Assembly: GCF_000426585.1 (NCBI RefSeq)
Contig: NZ_AUFQ01000008.1
Coordinates: 62,001 to 126,000 of the forward strand
Source of the DNA: Segatella baroniae DSM 16972 = JCM 13447
Lineage (GTDB): Bacteria; Bacteroidota; Bacteroidia; Bacteroidales; Bacteroidaceae
Direction: 5' to 3'
DNA length: 64,000 nucleotides
Numbering within the stretch: position 1 is the first letter of the stretch; each line of letters starts with the position of its first letter. Positions 9,692 to 18,173 of this stretch are shown here, piece by piece. The position numbers were made by a program, and so were the translations under genes. The notes under the pieces were generated by a model. It was not told the origin of the DNA. It was given only the letters and a program-made list of their open reading frames with translations, and made no database searches.

Positions 9692-10312
9692 CTATTTTAT
9701 CCGTTTCAAAGCCTCCTTCACGACCATTTCCACGGCCATGTCGGGTTGCTCGTTCAATATCGCTGTCACGACTTTGGCAGCCGGAGCGGGCGAGAATCCC
9801 AGCATGGTGAGGGCGCCGACGGCCTCGTCCTTGACGGCCGTGTTGACCATCTGGGCGTCGCCACGCTGCGCGCCCACGTGCAGTTCGTCGGCAATGCCGC
9901 TGGCCATGATTTTGTCTTTCAGGTCGACGATGACGCGTTGGGCCGTCTTCAGGCCGATTCCCTTGACGCTCTTGATCATCCGTTCGTCGCCGTTGGCAAT
10001 GGCGTTGCAAAGTTCGGCGGGCGTCATGGACGAGAGCATCATGCGCGCCGTGTTGGCGCCGACGCCCGACACGGTGATGAGCATGCGGTAGAGTTCGCGC
10101 TCCTGCCTGCTCTGAAAGCCGAAGAGCGTGAAGCTGTCGTCGCGTCCGCCCGTCACCAGCGATTCATGCACAAAGATTTTCACCTCACGTCGGCCCTGGA
10201 TGGCACTGTAGGTGGTCAATGAAATGTTGAGCGCGTAGCCCACGCCCGCAGCTTCGACGACAGCAACGGCGGGGGTGAGGTCGGTGAGCTCGCCCTTGAT
10301 GTATTCAATCAT
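9692..10312 (-). CDS. ruvA: Holliday junction DNA helicase subunit RuvA
   Basis: RuvA binds Holliday junctions as a tetramer and loads the RuvB motor for branch migration. The 206-residue product starts MIEYIKGELTDLTPA, typical of the N-terminal OB-fold, followed by two helix-hairpin-helix motifs (LITVSGVGANTARMML and IKSVKGIGLKTAQRVIVDLKDK). The C-terminal RuvB-binding domain follows a linker and includes AVGALTMLGFSPAPAAKVV. An in-frame start nine codons upstream exists, but the ATG at 10312 matches the family. Only 6 nt separate it from sprA, an association seen in other Bacteroidetes as far as I recall. Confidence 0.95.
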   Translation of the reverse strand: MIEYIKGELTDLTPAVAVVEAAGVGYALNISLTTYSAIQGRREVKIFVHESLVTGGRDDSFTLFGFQSRQERELYRMLITVSGVGANTARMMLSSMTPAELCNAIANGDERMIKSVKGIGLKTAQRVIVDLKDKIMASGIADELHVGAQRGDAQMVNTAVKDEAVGALTMLGFSPAPAAKVVTAILNEQPDMAVEMVVKEALKRIK

Positions 10313-10431
10313 AAGTGTCTGTTTGTTGTATATATACAAACCGATAACGCCTTGTGATGGGCAAATATTATGTAGAATACGGAGAAATGTCAGGAAAAGC
10401 CAGTTGAATTCTGCACGTTTGAAGGCTCTCG

Positions 10432-10471
10432 GGTTTTAAAAAAGTGCCCCGGATGGCACTTTTTTAAAACC
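10432..10471. terminator. Perfect palindrome between ruvA and the AAA ATPase gene
   Basis: Arms GGTTTTAAAAAAGTGCC (10432-10448) and their exact complement (10455-10471) surround a 6-nt loop. It looks like a Rho-independent terminator, yet the genes on both sides are transcribed away from it. It may insulate against read-through, mark the edge of the AT-rich insert, or be a regulatory hairpin. Confidence 0.5.
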
Positions 10472-10478
10472 ACAAGTG

Positions 10479-10507
10479 TTGTTATTAAAACAAAAGCCGT
10501 ATCTTTG
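10479..10507 (+). promoter_or_regulatory. Promoter of the DUF4143 AAA ATPase gene
   Basis: TTG at 10479-10481 and TATCTTTG at 10500-10507, separated by 18 nt, fit the Bacteroidetes -33/-7 pattern. The start codon follows 39 nt downstream. Confidence 0.6.
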
Positions 10508-10546
10508 TCATTGAAAAAAGCGTCCCTTGGGGCGGAAATTTAAAAT

Positions 10547-11800
10547 ATGAGAACAGTTATTCCCAGAGACATCTATTTGAACCAGCTCATTGACGGGCGA
10601 GAAAATGGCTTTATCAAGGTAATCACAGGTATGCGGAGATGCGGCAAGTCCACACTTCTACAAGTGCTTTTCCGTGATTATTTGCTGAAACAGAACATAC
10701 CGGCAGACCACATCATCTCCATTGCTTTGGATGACCGCATCAATCAAAAGCTAAGAAATCCTGATGTTTTATTGGCACATATCCGCCTGCAAATCAAGGA
10801 TAACCTGTTGTATTTCATACTTATGGACGAAATACAGATGGTAGATGAATTCATGGATGTGCTGAATAGTTTGTTGCATATTGAAAATGTAGATGTATAT
10901 GTAACAGGTAGCAATTCCCATTTCCTTTCAAATGATATCGTAACAGAGTTTCGGGATAGGAGCGATGAGATACACATGTACCCATTCTCTTTCTCAGAAT
11001 ATCATGCAGCCATAGGCGGAGATAAACAGGTGGCATGGAAAGACTATTATACATACGGCGGGCTACCTCACATTTTGACTTTGGTAGGTGACAAGAAGAA
11101 AAGCGACTATCTTTATAATGTGTATCGCAAAACCTATTTGACGGACATAAAAGAACGGCATGAGATTAAAGAACATGAGTTTGGGGAGTTGGTAAAGATG
11201 CTGTCTTCTTTTATAGGTTCATCCTGCAATCCAAACAAATTGACCAATACCTTTAAGAGTAAAGAGAATGTTGATTTGTCCTATCCCACAGTAGCAAAGT
11301 ACATTTCCTATTTGAAAGACTCTTTTCTGATAGAAGAAGCTGAGAGGTATGATATCAAGGGACGTAAGTATATAGGTTCCTTGTCCAAATATTATTTTTG
11401 TGATTTGGGAGTAAGAAATTCCATTTTGAATTTCCGTCAACAAGAAGAAAATCATATTATGGAGAATGTTCTCTATAATGAGTTGCGAATAAGAGGTTAT
11501 AATGTAGATGTTGGTGTTGTAGATGTTAAAAGAAAAATTGAAGGGAAAAGCGTTCGCCAGCAATATGAGGTTGATTTTGTGGTGAATGAGGGAAGCAACA
11601 GATACTATATCCAGTCTGCCTTTGCCATACCTGACATGGAGAAAGAACGGCAAGAAAAGACTTCTTTCTCGCTTATCAATGATTCTTTCAAGAAAATTAT
11701 TGTTGTAAAAGATGACATTAAGCCTAAGCGTGACGAGCAAGGAATTGTAACCGTAGGTTTGCTGGATTTTCTGTTGAATAAAGATAGCTTGACACTATAG
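10547..11800 (+). CDS. AAA ATPase with C-terminal DUF4143 domain
   Basis: The 417-residue protein belongs to a large family of predicted ATPases whose cellular job is unknown. It has a Walker A motif (GMRRCGKST, residues 28-36), a Walker B segment (FILMDEIQ, about residues 90-97) and a sensor-like VYVTGSNSH. The second half fits DUF4143, which often resembles a degenerate nuclease fold (VLYNELRIRGYNVDVG, then QQYEVDFVV). Base composition is clearly AT-richer than ruvA on one side and ddh on the other, and the gene has its own promoter. It looks like an acquired cassette. No toxin, transposase or partner gene is adjacent. Confidence 0.85.
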   Translation: MRTVIPRDIYLNQLIDGRENGFIKVITGMRRCGKSTLLQVLFRDYLLKQNIPADHIISIALDDRINQKLRNPDVLLAHIRLQIKDNLLYFILMDEIQMVDEFMDVLNSLLHIENVDVYVTGSNSHFLSNDIVTEFRDRSDEIHMYPFSFSEYHAAIGGDKQVAWKDYYTYGGLPHILTLVGDKKKSDYLYNVYRKTYLTDIKERHEIKEHEFGELVKMLSSFIGSSCNPNKLTNTFKSKENVDLSYPTVAKYISYLKDSFLIEEAERYDIKGRKYIGSLSKYYFCDLGVRNSILNFRQQEENHIMENVLYNELRIRGYNVDVGVVDVKRKIEGKSVRQQYEVDFVVNEGSNRYYIQSAFAIPDMEKERQEKTSFSLINDSFKKIIVVKDDIKPKRDEQGIVTVGLLDFLLNKDSLTL

Positions 11801-11801
11801 C

Positions 11802-11903
11802 TTATGGAACTGGAGTATTGTTCTTGAGCAGTTCATTGATGCGCTCGATGATGTATCTGGAATACTTTCTTATTCCGAACCGGTGTGCTACTATCCGGCA
11901 CAT
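11802..11903 (-). pseudogene. Short gene fragment or mini-ORF (33 codons)
   Basis: A leftward frame starting at an ATG encodes MCRIVAHRFGIRKYSRYIIE followed by RINELLKNNTPVP. It is basic and helical and reads like the C-terminal tail of a larger protein. An in-frame stop directly precedes the ATG, and no ribosome-binding site is evident. It overlaps nothing else and sits tail-to-tail with the AAA ATPase gene. I do not recognise the family. It may be a remnant left at the border of the acquired cassette. Confidence 0.35.
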
Positions 11904-11961
11904 TCAGTAAAAATATAGCTAAAAAAGAAAGCATACTGCTGGTCAATTCGTCAAATTACAC

Positions 11962-11969
11962 TACTTTTG
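11962..11969 (+). promoter_or_regulatory. Probable -7 element of the ddh promoter
   Basis: TACTTTTG fits TAnnTTTG and lies 44 nt before the ddh ATG. No convincing -33 TTTG is seen. Confidence 0.45.
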
Positions 11970-12013
11970 CCGTTGTGAAAGAGTGAAGTTATTAACAGCA
12001 AAACATATTAATT

Positions 12014-12913
12014 ATGAAGAAAATCAGAGCAGCCGTCGTAGGTTACGGCAACATCGGTCATTACACCGTGGAGGCGCTTGAGGCCGCCCCCGATTTCGAG
12101 ATAGCAGGCATTGTGCGCCGCCAGGGCGACAAGGACAAGCCGGCCGAACTGGCACCTTATGCCGTCGTGGACGACATCATCAAGCTTTCCGACGTGGATG
12201 TGGCCGTTCTGGCCGCGCCGACACGGGCATGTCCCGCGTATGCGGAGAAGATAGTGGCCCTCGGTATCAACACCGTCGACAGCTTCGACATCCATACCGA
12301 CATTCTCAACTACCGCGCCAAGCAGATGGAAAACTGCAAGAAGGCCGGCAAGGTGAGCGTGATTTCAGCCGGATGGGACCCCGGTTCGGACTCCATCGTG
12401 CGCGTATTGATGCAGAGTCTGGCCCCCAAGGGACTCACCTACACCAACTTCGGTCCGGGCATGAGCATGGGGCACAGCGTCTGTGTGCGCGGCAAGAAAG
12501 GCGTGAAGAACGCCCTTTCGGTCACCATTCCGTTGGGTGAAGGCATTCATCGCCGCATGGTCTACGTGGAATTGGAGGATGGCGCCACGCTGGAGCAGGT
12601 GACCGCCGAAGTCAAGGCTGACCCCTATTTCGCACACGATGAGACGCACGTGTTTGCGGTAAGCTCCGTCGACGAGGTCAGAGACATGGGACATGGCGTC
12701 AACTTGGTGCGCAAGGGCGTGAGCGGGAAGACCCAGAACCAGCATTTCGAGTTCAACATGAGTATCAACAACCCCGCGCTGACGGCACAAGTACTGGCCA
12801 ATGTGGCCCGTGCTTCGATGCGTCTGGCCCCGGGGTGCTACACCATGCCCGAGATTCCGGTCATCGACATGCTGCCCGGAACCCGCGAGGAAGTCGTGGC
12901 CACGCTGGTGTGA
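12014..12913 (+). CDS. ddh: meso-Diaminopimelate D-dehydrogenase
   Basis: This NADPH enzyme converts tetrahydrodipicolinate and ammonia directly to meso-diaminopimelate, a one-step route to the peptidoglycan and lysine precursor. The 299-residue protein opens with a Rossmann motif (VVGYGNIGHYTVEAL). It contains TVDSFDIHTDI and the signature VISAGWDPGSDSIVRVLMQS, then FGPGMSMGHS, all characteristic of this family and not of DapB. The length fits the Bacteroidales form. It is monocistronic here, facing a convergent transferase gene 96 nt away. Confidence 0.93.
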   Translation: MKKIRAAVVGYGNIGHYTVEALEAAPDFEIAGIVRRQGDKDKPAELAPYAVVDDIIKLSDVDVAVLAAPTRACPAYAEKIVALGINTVDSFDIHTDILNYRAKQMENCKKAGKVSVISAGWDPGSDSIVRVLMQSLAPKGLTYTNFGPGMSMGHSVCVRGKKGVKNALSVTIPLGEGIHRRMVYVELEDGATLEQVTAEVKADPYFAHDETHVFAVSSVDEVRDMGHGVNLVRKGVSGKTQNQHFEFNMSINNPALTAQVLANVARASMRLAPGCYTMPEIPVIDMLPGTREEVVATLV

Positions 12914-13009
12914 GCGGGGTGTCGGGCTGCGGGGGCGTCGGGACGAAAGGCTGTCCGGCTGTCATTCTTTCCGACGGTCTCTGTGCCCACGAAAACAAGG
13001 CGAAGGGAT

Positions 13010-14128
13010 TTATTCGAAAGGCTTCCGACCATTTAGTTTGATGTACCGGTCGATCAAGAGATGGATGGCGATATAGACGAAGATGTCTACGATCGCCATT
13101 ATCGTGATGTTGCAGCTGGTGGCGAGATAAGTCGTCATGTTGAGCGCGATGAAGCCCAGCTGCATGAAGATGATGAGGATGAGCGTCTGGTGCTGCGTCA
13201 TGCCCGTGCGCATGATCTTGTGCTGGACGTGATTCTTGTCCGCATGGAACAAGGGGCGGCCGTTTCGCAGGCGAACCAGGAAGACACGGATCACATCGAA
13301 GCAAGGAACGACGAGCAACGAATATGTCAACATCCTGTTTTCGTTGTAAAACGGCGGCACATCGGCGTTGTTCATGGAAAACTTGACGAACAGGAAGGCC
13401 AGCACATAGCCCAGCGTCAGACTGCCCGAGTCGCCCATGAAGATTTTCTTCTTGTGCCTTTCGCTCAGGAAAAGATTGAAATAGAGATAGGCGACGAGCA
13501 CCCCCATGAGCCCCGAAATCATGATGCAGTAAATCCAAAGCTCCTCGCGGATGAAGCAGAACAGATAGCCGCTCAGCGCGATGAGCGTGAGACAGGCTGC
13601 CAATCCGTCGATTCCGTCAATCAAGTTGAAAGCATTGACAATCAGAACGATGACGAAAATCGTCAGCAGACTGCCCGCCATGGGCGACAACTGATGAATG
13701 CCGGCCAGTCCGTAGAGGTCGTTGAGGTAGAGACCGCTGAGGGGCAGCAAGGCCGCAGCCAAGATCTGGACAGGAAACTTCATCTTGGCGTTGAGCCCAA
13801 TCATGTCGTCGACGACGCCAATGGCGTAGACAATGACGGTTCCCACCATGACCGAATACGTCCAAAGGCTCACCCGCAGCGGAGCTGTACCTTCCATATA
13901 GTGGAGCGCAAGGATGCAAAACATGAAGGCAAGGAGCATGCTGGGCAGGAAGGCTATGCCGCCGAGGCGGGGTATCGCGTGCCGATGCACCTTGCGGGCG
14001 TTGGGCAAATCATATAGCTTGTGAGTCCTGCAGAAGTTCAAGATGGCAGGAATGAAAAAGAATCCACAGCAGAGACTGAGGAGAAAAGAAGCTGTTACGG
14101 ACAATATATATATCGTGTTGTCAACCAT
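13010..14128 (-). CDS. WecA/MraY-family undecaprenyl-phosphate sugar-1-phosphate transferase
   Basis: An integral membrane protein of 372 residues with about ten hydrophobic segments. It would transfer a HexNAc-1-phosphate from a UDP-sugar to undecaprenyl phosphate. Family motifs appear in order: DLPNARKVHRHAIPRLGG near the N-terminus, IGVVDDMIGLNAKMKFPVQI, the NAFNLIDGIDGLA loop with its metal-binding aspartates, and FMGDSGSLTLGYVLAF. Near the end, HVQHKIMRTGMTQHQ marks it as WecA/TagO-like rather than MraY. The frame extends 18 codons upstream, but the ATG at 14128 starts directly before the first membrane segment. It could initiate an O-antigen, capsule or other glycan. The nearby polysaccharide locus has its own initiator of a different family. 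Confidence 0.88.
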   Translation of the reverse strand: MVDNTIYILSVTASFLLSLCCGFFFIPAILNFCRTHKLYDLPNARKVHRHAIPRLGGIAFLPSMLLAFMFCILALHYMEGTAPLRVSLWTYSVMVGTVIVYAIGVVDDMIGLNAKMKFPVQILAAALLPLSGLYLNDLYGLAGIHQLSPMAGSLLTIFVIVLIVNAFNLIDGIDGLAACLTLIALSGYLFCFIREELWIYCIMISGLMGVLVAYLYFNLFLSERHKKKIFMGDSGSLTLGYVLAFLFVKFSMNNADVPPFYNENRMLTYSLLVVPCFDVIRVFLVRLRNGRPLFHADKNHVQHKIMRTGMTQHQTLILIIFMQLGFIALNMTTYLATSCNITIMAIVDIFVYIAIHLLIDRYIKLNGRKPFE

Positions 14129-14241
14129 GAATATATCGATTGGAAAGCGCGGAACATCGATGGACAATGTCCAACGCGTCAAATCCTTTTATAAAAGAAC
14201 TGACAAGACGGCCGTTTTATTATAAAAATGTGAGGATTTGT

Positions 14242-14272
14242 TTTGTTTGTCTTCTGAAAAGGCTTATCTTTG
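14242..14272 (+). promoter_or_regulatory. Promoter of the beta-propeller gene
   Basis: TTTG at 14242-14245 and TATCTTTG at 14265-14272 are separated by 19 nt, an excellent match to the Bacteroidetes promoter. The chosen ATG (14305) lies 32 nt downstream, which rules out the longer upstream frame as the true start. Confidence 0.7.
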
Positions 14273-14304
14273 TCAAGTCTTTTGTTAATGATAAATCACC
14301 AAAG

Positions 14305-15804
14305 ATGAGACGAAAACACGTATGGTTGGCTTGTGTTCTGGCTTTTCTGCCACTGACATCAAATGCCCAAATAGACTCCATAGCCATTGCTAAGGACGTG
14401 GACGGGAATCCAATTAAATTGGCTTCAATCGACTTGAAGCACACTTGTTACTCACTATCGGTGTCTCCCGACGGCAAGACCGTGGCCGTGAAACTGCGCA
14501 AGCGTGAGAAAGACGCCTGGACGAACGATGGCCAAATCTGCCTGGTGGACAGGGTTTCAGGTGCCACCAACTGGATCATGCCGATGAAATTCAGCAGGAC
14601 TGAAGCCTTGATGCGCCTCTCCAACGCGCCGGAAGGAAAGGCGATGATGGACAACATGAAGCTGACGTCGCAGGGATTGCTCGTGCAGGACAATGGAAAA
14701 CTAAAGCTCATGGCCGACGCCACGACCGAAAAATGGAATACCAAGCTTCTACCTCTTTATATAGACGAGGCCAAGGACGTAATCGTCGGCTATCGGTCGG
14801 CCACGGCCGCCAAGCTGCGGGGCGTCAGTCTGTCCACGGGACAGGAACTGTGGGTCAGCAACGTGAAGCACGAACTGAACTGGGGATGGAAGGACATGCA
14901 GGTGGTGGGAGACTCGCTGCTGATGGTGGCGGCCGACGACATGAACTTCGTCAACATCACGACGGGCAACTTGCACCGCTACGACGCCGCCACGGGCAAG
15001 GTGGACGTGGGCAGCGTGCTGCTGCAGAGCCTCGGCGCTGTGGCCATGGGTGTGGCGACGGGCATGGCCATGGGGGTATATACTTATTATGTGCCCTATG
15101 TTAACTCCAATGTAACGTCGCACACGTGCTCCAACATAGCCACTGACGGCACCTGCTATTATTTTGCTGACAAGGCCGGTGTGAGCTGTTATGACGCCCA
15201 GGCGCAGCAGGTGTGGACGACGCCGTTCGACAACAAGGACGGTTCTTACAGCCAACTGACGGTGAAGGATGGCAAACTACATCTGCTCAGCTATGGCGTT
15301 GGGCTGAAGGGAGGCGTGATGATGAAGAAATGCGGCAAGCCCTTTGCCGCCGTACTCAATGCCGCCGACGGGCAGTTGCTTTCGAAGGACATGCTGGAAC
15401 CATGGGACAAGAAGATTTATGGACACCCCATCTCGATTCCATACAGCAAGATCTACACTTTCCGAGGCGAGGACAAGAAGCTCACGCCATTGCAATTCGG
15501 CCCCGGCCGCGGCTATGTTGTCACCGACAAGAAGAGCATCCTGGTGGTCAACGACAAGCTGCAGGTGGAAGAAACCTTCCCCTCTGCCAACCGCTACGAC
15601 GTCTACCAGCACCATGGAAAATACGCCTTTGTGGGTACAGACTCGAAAAATGGCTTCGACTTCTGGATTGTCGACGACGAGGGAAATGCCAAGCTCAATT
15701 TCACCGAGCCTGTCCAGGCGGCCGATCTGCAGGGCGACACGCTCTATCTGCTGTCGGGTACAAGACTGTTGTGGATGAAGATGGGAGACAACGTTGGCAG
15801 ATGA
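14305..15804 (+). CDS. Secreted PQQ-like beta-propeller protein of unknown function
   Basis: The 499-residue product has a signal peptide (MRRKHVWLACVLAFLPLTSN, then AQ) and a body of repeating blade-like strand sets. Examples are CYSLSVSPDGKTVAVKLRK, VIVGYRSATAAKLRGVSLS, QELWVSN, LHRYDAATGKV and VSCYDAQAQQVWTTPF. These resemble the outer-membrane assembly (BamB) and PQQ propeller family. A hydrophobic Gly/Ala/Met patch (VAMGVATGMAMGVYTYYV) lies in mid-protein and is unusual for a soluble propeller; it could be a membrane contact. The next gene follows after 28 nt and encodes a small outer-membrane protein, so the pair may act together at the envelope. No enzyme activity can be assigned. Confidence 0.7.
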   Translation: MRRKHVWLACVLAFLPLTSNAQIDSIAIAKDVDGNPIKLASIDLKHTCYSLSVSPDGKTVAVKLRKREKDAWTNDGQICLVDRVSGATNWIMPMKFSRTEALMRLSNAPEGKAMMDNMKLTSQGLLVQDNGKLKLMADATTEKWNTKLLPLYIDEAKDVIVGYRSATAAKLRGVSLSTGQELWVSNVKHELNWGWKDMQVVGDSLLMVAADDMNFVNITTGNLHRYDAATGKVDVGSVLLQSLGAVAMGVATGMAMGVYTYYVPYVNSNVTSHTCSNIATDGTCYYFADKAGVSCYDAQAQQVWTTPFDNKDGSYSQLTVKDGKLHLLSYGVGLKGGVMMKKCGKPFAAVLNAADGQLLSKDMLEPWDKKIYGHPISIPYSKIYTFRGEDKKLTPLQFGPGRGYVVTDKKSILVVNDKLQVEETFPSANRYDVYQHHGKYAFVGTDSKNGFDFWIVDDEGNAKLNFTEPVQAADLQGDTLYLLSGTRLLWMKMGDNVGR

Positions 15805-15832
15805 ACCGATTATTAACAAACAAAAGGTAATT

Positions 15833-16504
15833 ATGCGTACTCTTTTCCTTGCAATCGCGTTGCTGGCTGGAGTGTCAACGACGCAGGCACAAGTGTTTCA
15901 ACATGCACAGGAAGAAAAAAGATCAAGTCATTCCTACATCAGTGACGCCAGCGAAATGGTCGCGCCGGGCGTGAAACCCTACGTGAAGGCGGGTGTTGTT
16001 TCGGCCGATTATGTGGGCAAGAACACTGGTGGAATCAAGGGGCTGTGGCGTCTGATGGCCGAGGCTGGGCTTCAGATACCGTTCAAGACGCGTTGCTTCA
16101 GTTTGCAGATGGGGCTGCGTTACATTCAGAAAGGCGCGAGAGGGCCATGGAAGGATGATACGAAGGATATGGCGGACATCCATCAGAATTTATTGGAAGT
16201 CCCTCTTCTCGTCACCATGTTCATGCCGACGGACAAGAAAGGTGGCATGAAAGTGGGCATGGGATGTTTCGCCTCGTATGGTGTCGGGGGCAAAGTGGTT
16301 CATGGCGTACATGAATACGACACCTATGGCTTTCCAGGGTTCGACATGCGCCGCTTCGATATAGGCCCGATGTTGGAGTTGGGGTATGAGACTCGCCATC
16401 TTTCGGTGACGTTTGGCGCGGAGACGGGAGCATTCGACGTGCATGAGAAGATGGGCGATGCCCATGCTCGTGCGTTCTACCTGACGGCCGGTTACATATT
16501 CTGA
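15833..16504 (+). CDS. Outer-membrane beta-barrel protein (PorT/OmpW-like size)
   Basis: The 223-residue protein starts with a signal peptide (MRTLFLAIALLAGVSTTQAQ). It then shows alternating strands with Gly and aromatic ends (PYVKAGVVSADYV, CFSLQMGLRYIQKGA, FDIGPMLELGYETRHLSVTF) and finishes with an aromatic outer-membrane signature (FYLTAGYIF). A 39-nt longer frame exists, but the ATG at 15833 begins the signal peptide exactly. It probably forms an 8-strand barrel. The gene follows the beta-propeller gene by 28 nt and precedes wzi. Function is not known. Confidence 0.75.
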   Translation: MRTLFLAIALLAGVSTTQAQVFQHAQEEKRSSHSYISDASEMVAPGVKPYVKAGVVSADYVGKNTGGIKGLWRLMAEAGLQIPFKTRCFSLQMGLRYIQKGARGPWKDDTKDMADIHQNLLEVPLLVTMFMPTDKKGGMKVGMGCFASYGVGGKVVHGVHEYDTYGFPGFDMRRFDIGPMLELGYETRHLSVTFGAETGAFDVHEKMGDAHARAFYLTAGYIF

Positions 16505-16512
16505 ACGCTTGT

Positions 16513-16554
16513 GCGAGCCTGCTTTATAATAACGCGAGCCTACTTTATAATAAA
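16513..16554. repeat. Tandem 21-nt direct repeat upstream of wzi
   Basis: Two adjacent units, 16513-16533 and 16534-16554, read GCGAGCCTGCTTTATAATAA plus one base and differ at two positions. They fill most of the 95-nt gap before wzi. They could be duplicated regulator sites or a slippage product. Confidence 0.7.
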
Positions 16555-16599
16555 AGGAGGCGTGTGTCGTTATCATCATATCACCATGCTGATGATGAC

Positions 16600-18168
16600 A
16601 TGAATTTCAAGCAATTTGTTTACTTTGCTGCCCTGTGCGCATGGCCGCTTGTCGGTCATGCGCAATATGCGTGGCAGGAAGGTGCTGAAACAGGTAGACT
16701 GAATCTCTCGAAGGATATCCAATACAGGGTGGAGGCACAGGCTTCCGTGGCCAAAGGTACCACGCCGTTGTGGCTGAACGCCAACCGGCATGGACTGAGT
16801 TCGCTGAAATCGGACAACGGTTATCTGCGAGCGAGCGTGGAGCGTGCCTTGCGGAATGATTCCACGCGCCGCTGGGCGCTGGGCTACGGGTTGGATGTCG
16901 TGGCCCCGATGCGCTACACCAGCAAGGCCGTCGTGCAACAGGCGTTTGTGGAAGCACGATGGTTGCATGGCGTGTTGACGGTGGGCAGCAAGGAATTTCC
17001 CATGGGACTGAAGAACAACCGGCTGAGCAGTGGCTCGCAGACGCTGGGAATCAATGCACGACCGGTGCCCCAGGCGCGCCTTGCTTTGCCCGAGTATTGG
17101 GTGTTGCCCTTCGCCCACGACTGGTTGCGGTTGAAGGGGCATGTCGCCTTCGGCAAGATGACGGACGGCAACTGGCAGCGTGATTTCGTGTCGAAAACGG
17201 AAAGACATACAGACAACGTGCTCTATCACAGCAAGGCCGGCTATTTGATGATAGGCAATCCCGACCGTTTCTTTCCTTTTTCCGTCGAACTCGGACTGGA
17301 AATGGCCACCACCTTCGGCGGCACCATCTACCGACCGGAGGCGGATGGCACAACAACAGTGTTGCGGGGAGGCAGAGGATTGAAGGACTTCTGGCATGCA
17401 GTGGTGCCGGGTGGGGCTGACGTAGAGGAGACAACATACCAGAATGCGGCGGGCAACCAGCTGGGTTCTTGGCTTATGCGCGTCAACTATGACACCGACA
17501 GATGGGGCGTGAGCCTTTATGCCGACAAGTTTTTCGAGGACCATTCTGGCATGTTTCTCTTGGATTATGACGGCTATGGTACGGGTGACGAATGGAACGT
17601 GCGGAAGAAGCGCCGCTATTTCGTCTATGACCTGAAGGACATCATGCTGGGCGCGGAGGTGAGATTGAAAGATTGCCGGTGGATTGACAACGTTGTGGTA
17701 GAGTATATTTATACCCAATATCAGAGCGGGCCTGTCTACCATGACCACACGAAAAGCTTCAGTGAGCATATCGGTGGACGTGACAATTATTACAACCATA
17801 ACATCTATATGGGTTGGCAGCATTGGGGACAGGCCATTGGCAATCCACTCTATACGGCTCCTTTATATAATAAGGATGGAAGAATCGTTTTTCAAAACAA
17901 CAGGTTCACGGCTTGTCATCTGGGCTTGAGCGGTTATCCGACGGAGCAGGTGGACTATCGTTTGTTGGCAACCTATCAGTCAGGTTTGGGCACCTATGAC
18001 GATCCTTTCACAGAAACGCGGCGGAATGTGAGTGTCATGTTGGAAGTGACGTGCCATCTGAATAAAGGTTGGAGGATTACAAGCGCTTGCGGAATGGATA
18101 TGGGAGGATTGTTGGGGCATAACTATGGCGGTCGGTTGACCATCGTCAAGACAGGTTTTTTAAAGTAG
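16600..18168 (+). CDS. wzi: Wzi-family capsule assembly outer-membrane protein
   Basis: Wzi is an outer-membrane barrel that helps anchor or assemble capsular polysaccharide at the cell surface. The 522-residue product begins with a signal peptide (MNFKQFVYFAALCAWPLVGH, then AQ). It is rich in outer-membrane strands and carries the Bacteroidetes Wzi hallmark near residues 45-70 (TPLWLNANRHGLSSLKSDNG, followed by YLRASVER). Its C-terminal half contains typical long aromatic strands. The ATG at 16600 begins the signal peptide; a start 36 nt upstream is open but unlikely. The lipoprotein gene follows after 5 nt and the GT2 gene after that, a small rightward polysaccharide operon facing the main leftward one. 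Confidence 0.85.
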   Translation: MNFKQFVYFAALCAWPLVGHAQYAWQEGAETGRLNLSKDIQYRVEAQASVAKGTTPLWLNANRHGLSSLKSDNGYLRASVERALRNDSTRRWALGYGLDVVAPMRYTSKAVVQQAFVEARWLHGVLTVGSKEFPMGLKNNRLSSGSQTLGINARPVPQARLALPEYWVLPFAHDWLRLKGHVAFGKMTDGNWQRDFVSKTERHTDNVLYHSKAGYLMIGNPDRFFPFSVELGLEMATTFGGTIYRPEADGTTTVLRGGRGLKDFWHAVVPGGADVEETTYQNAAGNQLGSWLMRVNYDTDRWGVSLYADKFFEDHSGMFLLDYDGYGTGDEWNVRKKRRYFVYDLKDIMLGAEVRLKDCRWIDNVVVEYIYTQYQSGPVYHDHTKSFSEHIGGRDNYYNHNIYMGWQHWGQAIGNPLYTAPLYNKDGRIVFQNNRFTACHLGLSGYPTEQVDYRLLATYQSGLGTYDDPFTETRRNVSVMLEVTCHLNKGWRITSACGMDMGGLLGHNYGGRLTIVKTGFLK

Positions 18169-18173
18169 ACGGA

